64,000 bases of DNA, from positions 50,735,905 through 50,799,904 of the forward strand of contig NC_067312.1 in the NCBI RefSeq assembly GCF_020740795.1, given 5' to 3'. Source of the DNA: Apus apus. Its lineage: Eukaryota; Chordata; Aves; Apodiformes; Apodidae. Both the position numbers and the translations under genes were made by a program. Of the stretch, positions 38,401-50,400 are shown piece after piece (the stretch's first letter is position 1; every line of letters starts with the position of its first letter). Under the pieces are notes generated by a model that was not told where the DNA came from, did no database searches, and saw only the letters and a program-made list of their open reading frames with translations.

Positions 38401-41400
38401 GTAATGCTTCACAAAGTCTGTGTACTGCCTGTCAAGTATACCAAGCCTGGCAGACATGAAAGGTGTTTTACATGTGCAGACAGAAGGGGGAGGGGAATCA
38501 ATTTCTGAATAGAAAGCATGCAAGAAAAAATATTTCCAACACTTTTTTTTTTTTTCTGGAAGTGACTAACACTGTTTAAACCATGACTTAGTGAGAATCT
38601 GCCTGTGAATTGTTCTTAATCTGACAAGGTAAGAAACTAAACCAAGCAACCTTAAAGCTGCCATGCTGAGAGCCCCGTATTTTGGTTCTTGCTCTACAAG
38701 CTGCCTATCCAGTTCTTTTAACAATTCACTGCTAAAAATCTATACATCTGGAACAAAAGCTGTTGTTAAGGGCTTCTATACCTTCCCAATACAATCATGT
38801 CTCGAATTACTACCAAATAAGGGTACCTATTCCTTTATACCTTTCTCCTAACAAATCACAGAATGACAGAATAGTTTAGGGTTGGCAGGAACCTCTGGGG
38901 TTCATCTGGTCCTACCCTCTGCTCAAGCAGGGACACATAGAGCTAGCTGCAGGTATTTATAGACCTTTGTGTTGCTTTCTGCTCTAGAGTCTAGCTTCAG
39001 CACTACCAACTGGCAAAATAACAAACTTTCTAATAACCCATAATCAGTATTATTTTCTGAGGGCTAGAAGATGGGATTTTATTTCACTCTAATTGAGGAA
39101 GCAGTTAAACTCAGCTATTCTTTTGGGGGGCAACTGTCCTAAATATGAGGCAATAGGAAACACCATCCACCAAATATTTGCAGAAAATCTTTGGGACTTT
39201 TTTTCAGACACCTATTATGTGAAGCTCACAGCTTCAATAGAGAGATAAGGCCAGAGCTACGCAGCCCCAAAAAACTTACCAGGGTTACTGGGCATACAGA
39301 GACATTCAGACAATTAAGCAAAAAAGTTAGTTGCTGAGTTTTTTACTCATTGTTTTGTAAAATCACTTTTTTGATTCAGGCACCCAAATCCCTCCTAAAT
39401 TTGAAGGGTAGGCATATAAATCCCTTTCTGAATCTGAGCCTCACCTTTTGCTCTCAAATATGCTTGGGTGTTGGCCTCCTCTCCCAAGTGAAGAATGATA
39501 GGACCAGAGCAAATGGCCTGAAGTTGCAGCAGGGGAGGTTCAGATTAGATATTAGGAAGAATTAATATACTGAGTGGTCAGGCACTGGAACAGCCTGCCC
39601 AGGAAGGTGGTTGAGTCACCATCCCTGGAGGTATTCAAAAGCGTGTAGATTTGGTACTTCAGGACATGCTCCAGTGGCCAGAGTTGTGGTAGATTGTTGG
39701 TTGGTTGGGTTTTTTTTGTTGTTGTTGTTTTGGTTTTATTTTTTTGGGTTTGGTTTGATGATTGGACTCAGTGATCTTTAAGGTCCTTTCCAATTATGAC
39801 GATTTTGTGATTCTGTGACCTTTGTCAGCAGAAGATCAGATAGTCCTGAACTTAAGGGCAGAATAAACTATGAATAACAATTGCTAAATGTGTTCCAATG
39901 CAAAACACAAGCTTTTAAGAGCTGGAACTGCTTGTCTACATACCTTTTCACAGGGGAAGGTGCAATAATTTTGGTAGTCCCTTCATTTTCCCCATTTGTT
40001 GTAATCTGGCTCACATTCTTAGATCCTGGGGAAAAGGAAAAAAAAAAAAAAAAGGCACAAATATAACAGTCCTGTAGCATACATGTTTCTGCACCTATTC
40101 AGCATGAACACAGTGCAGCATGTGCGATATTATATTATATATATATACACATATATATAATTACACACAAAACATCTAGTACACACTATAGTTACTAAGG
40201 GTATGTAAGGATCACACTCCTGTGTCTTGTCCTTATTTCTGGTTATAATATACTACAAGAAAGTTTAACATAGGGGGCATTCATTACTCTTTCTCATGAG
40301 TTCTTAGAGGAGTTTGAAGCTGTTGTTCTCAACGGGATATTATGCGCCTCTGCATCCAGAAGGGAATTCCCAGTTCAGTCACCAGTGAGCAGAATGGTGT
40401 GAGGACAATACAGGCTATGAAAAACCCTGGGTAACTCTAGTATAATAACTATGCTTCTAAAACATTCATTAGATTAGAAGGTAAAGCAAGATGAATATGT
40501 TGGTTCTAAGAAACCATTTCAAATTGATATCCTAAGTTATGATCAGGAAAAAATAACTGCTGTAAATCCATGGATTTGAAAACTAATGATGTAAATAGAA
40601 GGAGACAATAAAGAGTAAAACTCTGACAAACACACCTAGGCATCAATTTCAATTAGTCAGAAACTTTTATCAATATTTTTATCAATATTTGAAAATTACC
40701 TGCCTGGTTTCATTTCTGTGCCCAATACTCTTCCTACTTTGATCCTGCACTTTTCACACTCTTGGCACATAAGTCCCCACCTCAGCCATGAAAGGCTGAG
40801 GAAGCAGGAGAAAAATGTACTTTCCCCTTTCTGAGCTTAAAAGAAACAGATCTGTGTATTCACAGTTAAGGGCAAAAGGAATCTGGATATTTCATAGTGG
40901 GTCACCATCAAAATGGCATAACAGGATTATGCTCTACAAACATATACAGCTGTATGTATATATATGTGTGTGTGTATACATGTATATATATACATGTATA
41001 CATACATACACACATATATATGTATACATGTATATATATACATATATATGTGTGCATATACAGCTATATGTCAACACAAATACTTGAGATATAATAAGGT
41101 ACCTTTTTTCAGACTAATGCCTAGCAGGGGAGGAGAGCAGTACAATATATGCTCCTTTAAAGAGCTTTCTGTTGTTTATGCAAGCATTAGCACTAGGAAG
41201 AATTTTTAATATTCTGAAGAATGAAATGCAGAATGGGCACAGATTCACAGACAGAAAGGAAAGTAAAGTTTTGGCATTCTGAATTAATCCTCTCTTTTGT
41301 ACAAGAGACAACGAACTCTCCAGACAGTCCAAAACACTGCACATCTCTCCATACAGTTATTTTCTGGTTTGAGGAATGAACAAATAGCTACACTGCCATC

Positions 41401-44400
41401 ATGATCTGATTGGTAAAAAGACAAAATTACTAACAAAAAACTTTTTTGAATTAATGTAGATGAGAAAATGATCAGAAAAAGAATCACCAGTCTTCATTAA
41501 GGCGACAATAGAGTGCTACAGAAATTCTTCCTCTGACCTCTAAAAAGAGAAGGATGCCTAGAGTAAAAAAATAACAAGTAAAAATGACAGCACATAAAAA
41601 CACAAAGCAGAAATTTCTCACCTTTAAGGAAGGTGCTGGAAGTGAAATGAACGTAGAATAAGTCAAAGTGTTAAACTAGAAGGATATCTCAGGGTTTCTA
41701 AACATATTTATGTGCATGCAGGTACACTTAGCCTGCCTTTCCTCAGCCATCAAAATGTAAGCACTCATGTTCCAAAACATGTCATAGCTGTGAAAGAACT
41801 GCCAGAAAAAGAGCCAAGGGTCAAGTGCCACAAATGTAATAGCCACCTCCAGAACTGACTCTTTGCTATGGCAATAGCCTTACCAGTCTGCTGACGCCCA
41901 GTTGTCTCTGGGTGTCAGGTGATGCAGGCTTATGAGATGCAGTCAGTCCACTCAAATTCAGAAAGTCTGTAATGCCTTTGTAACTCCTTCAGTGCCCTGC
42001 ATGAAGGCTGGTGCTGCAGAGCCTACATGGGGCACCTCAGCTTTTGAAGCAGCCAGTATTAGCAAATCCTTAAAAATGAAGCATCTCCTTCTCACTCTTG
42101 TGTTTCCTGGATACCCATCAACTATTTTAACAAGTACTTAGTGGAAAGAAAACAAAAGAAAAGACAACACGCTAGTGACTATAATACACAGGAAGAATCT
42201 ACACAGAAACACAAAATATGTTTCTAATGAGACAAGAACTCATTTTAGCCATGTTTGCCTCTACCACTGATCATAATGAGGACCTTTGCTTTGCTTTTTT
42301 AAAGCTCTTGCTGTACAATTCTTTTGTACAAATAACTAGCTTAATTGGGAGCTTTCTGTCCACACTTACAGAAACTGTAATAATATTATTTAAACATGTC
42401 CCACATCATGTATCTTTTATTAATTCCAGTTCTATTCTACCAACATACACCCCTGCATGATACAGTATCCCTAATATGAAAGAATAGACTCCATAAAAGT
42501 TATCCCCCAGATACTTACCTATAGCACTGTTTCTTGTACGTCCAGGTAACAAGGTTCCCAAAAATACCTTACATAGCCAGAAACATTTAACATCTCCCTT
42601 GTAGCAGGTTTTCCTGATTGCTTACCTTTTGTCAGGTAAGTTACTCTCAGCACTCACTGCACTGAAATTTTCCAGTAAGGTGAACTCAATTCCCTTTTAC
42701 AGCCATCTTGACACTGAATTGTGCCTTCAATTTAAATAACTATTACATTTTTTGAAACCTCAGATGTCTGAAACCTCAGGAGCCTGGCCAGATAATTAGC
42801 TTGTCATGCCTGTTTCTTATCAACTAAAGCCATTTCACTGACATTATCTGGAAGTAGTCAGTATTTAAATCTAGTAATGAGAGCAGAAGATGGTGTGATC
42901 AAAAGGAAAATATGCAGTAAGAGCTTATGCTTTGCACTGTGTGTTACTCAGAGTCTACAAAAATTAATGGACTTCCATATGTCTACACTACCATAGCCTA
43001 CTCTGTGATAATGTTTATTTTCCACAGTGGTCACATCCTTTAACAAAACCTAGGATTTAAAATAAACTTCAAATTGTAATGCTTGAAGTAAATAATAAGT
43101 AAAGAGATAAAATTACCCCAAGTTTCATTTTCTAAAATTTAATTTTCCAATCCCACAACTTTCTGGGAGGAAGTTTCGTGACTTTGAATGTGCCAGAGCA
43201 ACAGCTCCAGCTACAGTGACTGAGGCTCGTGAATCAGGGTAACAATAGGCTTCTGTGGTAATAAGTAAGTTAGTCAGGGCAGGGACAGCGACTGCTCGTG
43301 ATTACTTACTTACAGATAGTATTGTAATTTTAATACCCACTCCCAATTCACCACCTAGCTTTTAAATCAGAATGGCAGCACTTATTTTACACTAGTTTAT
43401 ACAGCTACCCAATGTGCAAACCCAGGACAAACCAAGTCCTCAGCTACTAAATAACAACATACTCTAAGCAATGTGTTTTCCACCACTGAATAAATTCAGA
43501 TCCACAGCAACAGGCCTGGTCACATCAATGTTTGCCCAGAGAGGACATTCTTAAGGAGCTTTTAGTGTGCAGCATTCAGCCAAAAGAACAATGGGTGCTT
43601 TCACCCTACATGCTGTTCTGAAAGCTGAACTTTCAGTCTTGCCCTAAGAAGGCAAGACAGAGTATTGAGAGATCCTGTTGCATGTTTGAGTTTACCAGAA
43701 CAAAATGCAACTGTAATTCTCTCTCAGTTGAAATGAAACAGAGAGAATAAGCAAACAAAACAAGCTACACATACCTAACATACAAGACTTTACAGACAAA
43801 ACAAACAAACAAAAAAACCCTCCACTGAACACTAACTTGAATGTCAACATAAATATACAACCAGAAAAAATAATGTGTTTATATAAAAACATTGATCACA
43901 TAGCCACTGAAGTCTCCTGGCCTGATTTTTCCCCTAACCCTAGAACAACTGAGATATGAAACATTTTAAGCCAGTGAGAAAAGAGAGGTTACTGCATTTT
44001 AAACCACTGTAGGAAAATAATCTGCCATTCTAAAGCCAAACTTGCCTGCACTGTCTATCCTACCCAAGCAACCAGTCAATGGTAGTGGCTTTCATACAAG
44101 AATGCTATTTTTTCTCTATTCACAGTATCACCTCCTTCAATACCTCTCTTAAAGCACAAATACTTTTACTGAAAACATAAAAGTAAGTATTTTTTGGCAC
44201 CTACTCCAGTTCTTAACCCCAAGTTGACTGAATGGCTGCAGTCCTAATGACTTTTGCATACTTTATTAGAACAATGAGACAAGAAACTTCATTAGTTGCT
44301 CAGCTCTGCAGAAGACAGCTAACCTCTACCTTCAGGCAACAGGAAATAAAAACAAACAAACAAACAAACAAATAAATAAATAAATAGCAAAGAAACCCCA

Positions 44401-47400
44401 AGCCACCACATATTATCTAACTGCTCATAACAACAGAATATGTATACAAAAAGAAAGAACAAAGGAAAACATTTTAACAAGATGCCATGGGCCTCTATGA
44501 TGGAGACAAGGCAGACTGCACATGCTACAGAATGCATTAACTCTGGTTCAACTAATTGCCCCCCCAAAACCACTGCTGTGGCTGGTCTCATTACTGGCAC
44601 CAACAGATGAAAACCAGAATGGCTACTTAAACCAGCTGCAAAGCAGAAGCCTTTTATACACTTCACTTTGCAATCTTAAGAAAAGGAAAAAAAGTAAAGA
44701 AGCAGATGAGGAAAGATGCTGAATTCAAAGGTGAGGGGAAGTCACCACATAAGAACTACTGATAAGTTGTTACTGATTTTAACTCTGGTTTTTCATTCCA
44801 AAAAGCTAAATTATAAGCCATGTCCAGCTGGACCCTTATTTAAGTGGTATTCTGAAGAAAACATCTTAAAAATACACAAAACATGCAAGCTAAAATCATC
44901 CTGTTAAAAAAGCTGAAAAAGGCATATTTAATCCTATTACACCACACTAGGTACACAAAATCAAGAACTAAGGACTAGCCATCAATGATAGTTTTCGGCA
45001 TAATCTCATTATGCAAAAGGAATATTTATGTTAAGAAGAAATGTAAGATTATTGTGCTGGTTTTGTGGGATTTTTGGTAGTAGTGGAAGGGCCTCAGGAG
45101 TGGCTCCTGTAAGAAGCTGAGAAGCTCTCTTTGCTCCAAAACCAGCCAAGGAGCCATTGGAGGGACAACAGCTGCGCCTCAGCGATTAACATACAAAAGA
45201 AATGAGATAAGACCTGAAGCTGCAAGCTGCTCCGGACCTCGTGGGAAGGACTCATGAAGGAGAGGTTCGTGGAGGACTCTCTCCCATGGGAAGGACCCTG
45301 TGGGGAAGCAGGGAAGGACTGTAAGGAATCCTTCTTCCTGAGGAGGAAGGAGCAGCAGGACCCACCAGCCTGGGAACTGACTCTAAACCCCATCCCCTGT
45401 CCCCCTGTGCCGCTGGGGGGAAGGAGGGAGAGAAACAGGGAACAAGGTGATTTGGGCCCGGGAAGAAGAGAGGGGTGGGGTAACATATGTAAGCCCTGCT
45501 CTGTGTGTTGTCTGTGTCCTGTGTGTGTTTGATTAGTGTGAAAATAAATTATTAATTTTTCCCCAGTTGAGTCTGTTTTGCCTGGGACCTCAATCAGTGA
45601 AGAACCCTCCTTGTCCTTTGTCTCTACCCAAAAGCTTCTAGTTGGGCTTTGTCCTTCCCATCCCAGAGTGTGTGTGTAGGGGGGGAGTTGAATGAGTGGC
45701 CAAGTGGCTGTTAGGCCATAACAATGACAATTATTTCCTCAAACACTTTAGTCAGGGAAAGTTTAAGTACTGGTGTTTACTCCACTGTGCTCAAAGATAA
45801 AATTTTTCTGTAAAAGTAGAACTTACATTAGATCAGTATTTTTAAACAAGTGGTACTTAAAATATATCAGACTTCATTTAATCTGTGAAAAGGACTTTCC
45901 TATATTCAACAATAATTTAGGTGAAAACAGTTGATTTATCCTAGTGACCTGGTGTATGTCACATGGAGGAGAGCATTAGTTTGCTCTCATCACCTGAAGG
46001 CCCATTTAAATAGAGAGTACTGGATGTTTACAACTGTGAATAGCCAAATATTTTTTTTTTTTAATAGAGTAAAAATATTTTCACTTACAGGGAAAGATGG
46101 AGTAAGAGTGGCATATCTCTCTTTCTACAGTCCATATTTTAAGTGAGAAACGAAACAAATTCATTTAACTTCAAAATCATTTAAAGTAATACATCTGTCC
46201 CACTGGAAAATAACTGCACACTTGGAACACATGGGTAATCAAATAAGTTGAATTAAAAGCAAAGCAATCACAGAATCACAAAACCACAGAATCTTAGAGG
46301 TTGGAAGGGACCTCGAAAGATCATCCAGTCCAACCCCCTGCCAGAGCAGGATCACTCAGAACCTCTCTGGGCAGCCTGTTCCAGTGCTATGTCACTCTCA
46401 CAGGAAAGAAGTTTTTTCTGATGTTTACGAGGAACCTTCTATGTTCCAGTTTGCACCCATTGCCCCTTGTCCTGTCACTAGACATCACTGAAAAAAGCCT
46501 GGCTCTGTCCTCCTGACACTCGCCCTGAACATATTTGTAAATATTGATGAGGTCGCCCCTCTTCTCCAAGCTAAAGAGACCCAGCTCCCTCAGCCTTTCC
46601 TCCACCCAAGGGATGTTCCACTCCCTTCATCATCTTTGTGGCTCTGCACTGGACTCTTGCAAGCAGTTCCCTGTCCTTCTTGAACTGAGGGCCCAGAACT
46701 GGACTGAAGATTCCAGATGTGGCCTCACCAAGGCAGAATAGAGGGGGAGGAGAACCTCCCTTGACCTACTAACCACACCCTTTCTAACACACCCCAGGAT
46801 GCCATTGGCCTTCTTGGCTACAAGGGCACATTGCTGGCTCCTGGGCATCCTCGTGTCCTCCAGGACCTCCAGGTCCCTTTCTCCTACACTGCTGTCTCTC
46901 CTACACTGCTCTCCAGCAGGTCAGCCCCCAACTTGTACTGGTACATGGGGTTGTTCTTCCCCAGATTGAGACTCTACACTTGCCCTTGTTGAATTTCATC
47001 AAGTTTCTCCCTGCCCAACTCTCGAGCATGTCCAGGTCTTGCTGAATGGCAGCACAGCCTTCTGGTGTGTCAGCCACTCCTCCCAGTTTAGTGTCATCTG
47101 CAAACTCGCTGAGGGCACACTCTGTTCCCTTATCCAGGTCGTTGATGAAAATACTGAACAGTACTGGTCCCAGTACCAACCCCTGAGGGACTCCACTAGG
47201 CACAGACCTCCAACTAGATTCAGTCCCATTGACCACAATGCTCTGACTTCTTCCTTTCAACCACTTCTTGATCCAATGCAGAAAGGTGATACAGGTTAGA
47301 CAAATAGACACGAGTAAGCTGGTAGAAAAAGCAGCTTTTTAAAGTAAAAAATATTTAAATCCACCAAAACAACAAACACGATTTACCCACAGAATTCTGC

Positions 47401-50400
47401 ATCACATTACATCAGCAGCATAGGCCACAGGAAGGTTTCAGTTTTCCTCACTGTTCCAATCAAAGAGACCAAAAAAAAATAATCAAGCACAACACACACA
47501 CCCTTGCAGCAATATAGACTGACTTGCACTGCCTGCATTAAGGCAAACATTATTTTCAGCTAAGGACCAAGTTTCAGCTCTGAAATAGCCACACAATTTT
47601 CTGCCCAACTGAGCTTGGGACTAATGATGTAGGAAATGCTGTTCATCTTGAGCTAACACCCTGAAAATGGTACAGCCTTAGGTTCAAAGGTGAACAGCTT
47701 CTTGTCCTTTTAGGCACCCACTGACAAATGCACATACAACAAGAAGATACCATGATCAGAAAGCAAAGATATCCTTTTCTTCTTGCACTTAACTAAATAA
47801 ACTAAAATTAAAAAACTGTTACAACTGCTTGTATTTTTCAAAGGCTATACTTTTAACTACATTACACTTCAATACCTGCTGCAGCTAAGGCAGAACACAC
47901 CAGTTTGGTTTCTGAGTAAAAAGACAGCATCCAGAATAAACATGGGGGGTTTCAAGACATACGGTACCTATTCTTTTTTAAGAATGGTGACTCTCAAAAG
48001 TTAACGCCATACTAACCCAGGATAAAGAGGAATTTTGCTTACCTTTAAAAGTCCAGAACAGTTTTTTCTGTAACTGCTAATACACATATGTATATATTTA
48101 ACTCCGTGCATGAGTTGGGCTGAAATCTGCACAGCTGCTGTCCCAGGTGAAGTTAAGCATACACGTGTAATCACATGTAGAACTGGAGCTTGACATTTGA
48201 AAAGCTTTTTGCCTCTACTGCTAAATTTGAGGAAACATCCATTATTCTGGGCATTACTCCTGTAATAGGTGCTTAACCCTATACACTTCCTTCGACACCT
48301 GTAAAAACTTCCAGCTTCCTCTGACATCTTCAGCATGCAGAATAGATTTGCAATTCACACAGCTGAACCATATTAAATTGCAGACGGCATGGCACTAACT
48401 TCTGTTCCACTTAATATCAAAAATAATGGGATACTTTCCTTGAACTGGGAAGAAGATGGACAGGAGAGATACCTGGGGTCAAGCAGCTGGAACACTGGGA
48501 TACTAACCAAGACAGACAGGAATGAAATTCTCTAGTGAGAGACAGGATCCTAGAAAACACATTCTCACTGCCTGTTTTCAAACTTCCCCTTCATACTTTA
48601 CATTATACTGACAAACATGGGGTTTTATCATGTTTGATCTATGTCACCTCTTTTATCCACCAAGCTGGAGTTTTTAGATCCTGTTAAGGTTAGGTATAAA
48701 TACTGACCCTAAGGCAAAAGAAAGAATCAATTCTGAGAGATCCTTGAGGACACTGCAGCAGTTTTGAGTTGTTTCTTGCAAACAAAACGAACCACAGAAA
48801 ACATCTCTCCACAGGCCCAGGAGAGAAGAACTTGCCTGTCTGCTGTGTTCTTTTGGGGTAAGTCTTGCTGCGACTTCTTTCAATGCACTGGTCAGGCCGT
48901 GGCAGCTGCACAGAAAGGTCTCTGGTCAATTGCAAAGATGTCCTCCCACTGGAAAATGCAACAAAATAATGAGAAAACACTTGAGAAAATTATTAAAGAA
49001 AGAGAGGATCTTTAGACAGGAAAACAATGCACGGGGCTCGGGCAGCACATTTTGTTAGCTATTCACTTCTCATCCCAGCTCCCGGTTCTCCTGCTGAGTG
49101 GCACCCCCCTGAGTTTTGTTTTGAATCAGTCACTGCCAGAATTGTCAAAATACTGTGCAAACCTCTTCTTTATTTAGTGTTTTCAATAGGAGCTAAGCAA
49201 CTAAACCAAAATACTGGTAAATTAGGAACAGGCTAATATAGTGTGACCTTTTGTAACCTCCAATATTCTAACATATGACTTTCTTAAGTAATTTGATTAC
49301 TTCTTGAATTCTTTGTGTAAGTTATCATCTCAGGAAAACACGTATTAAACATTATTCAGTTGTAGTTTGTAGGGGCTACTTCTCTGCCAGGTGGAATGAC
49401 AACCTGAAGGGCATGGAAAACCACATGCAAAGCAAACTGTAATAAAGTATTCTCAGTAGAACAGGTCCAAATAATAATAAATTCAGCAGAAGTCCTGATT
49501 CCTACTTACAGTAAGGCTCTTCTTCATTGCATAATGTAAATAAGTTATTAAGTTTAAATAAATTATTTTATGCACATTTTAGTGTTTCTCTCCATTTGAG
49601 TAAGCAGAATACAGTGTTCATAAGAAAAATGTTAAATGGGCCTTGTATTCCTCCCCAAAATTCCATGTTTGCTTCTGGTAACTTACTATACAAGAGAAGT
49701 AATTGTTACTATTATTTCCCAGGTGCTTAAACCCCTGCAGTACCATGACTTAGAAGTAAACAGGTATCACACTAGCAAAAATACAGGCATTACATACCAG
49801 AGAATCATAGAATGGTTTGGGCTGGAAGGGCCCTTAAAAATCATATATTTCCAATGCCTCTGCATGGGTAGTGACACCTATGTAGAGTTTCTGAGTTAAT
49901 TTAATGACTCCACCAAATGATTCTTGCATTTTCACCAATAGTCCCACAGGTGTAGTCAGCACTGCAGAATTTTTGTCTTCTCAAAATTTGTAAAAGAATT
50001 AAAGGCAAAAAACCCCCAACAAACAAATTCTAACATTACATCACAGGAATGCTGTTTTCTGATGCTGAATTTAATGGGGTTTTTGCTCCCAAGTTAGCCA
50101 GAAAACACTTCTGCTCAACTTTAAAGCTCAGCAACCACACCAGTGTAGCAAATTCCAGAACCAGTTATTGCAAAACATCTCCGTGTAAGACCTTCCACTC
50201 ACACTAAAACCTCAGTGTTTTAACTAAAACATCTGATCTTAACATAAGGAAACTGCTTTCCTGAAAACTGTCTGCCACTGCATGAGAAATACCTAGAAGA
50301 TTTAAAATAAAAAAAAACAAACACCCCAAACCAAAACCCAAAATAAAACAAAAAATAAACCCAGAGGAAAAAATAAAAACAAACAAACAAACCCAACAAA

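Larger units (their letters stand above)
40026..48835 (-). other. EPB41L4A largest intron in the window
   Basis: An 8.8-kb intron holding the TA/CA tracts, an (AAAC)n(AAAT)n run at 44349-44386, the solo LTR at 45053-45729 and the CR1 at 46267-47295. Outside these I see nothing recognisable. No additional coding exon was found between the two flanking exons, and their phases join directly. Confidence 0.7.

Noticed and set aside
40815..41209. Tyr/Ile/Cys-rich open frames at the TA/CA tract
   Set aside because: Simple-repeat translation, not protein-coding.
45094..45532. Opposed open frames of 130 and 92 codons
   Set aside because: They lie inside the solo LTR and follow from its G/C-rich sequence.
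48690..48833. Open frame continuing past exon 48836-48948
   Set aside because: After the GCAAGT donor the translation no longer resembles EPB41L4A, and the phase-1 join to 40025 restores the known sequence.
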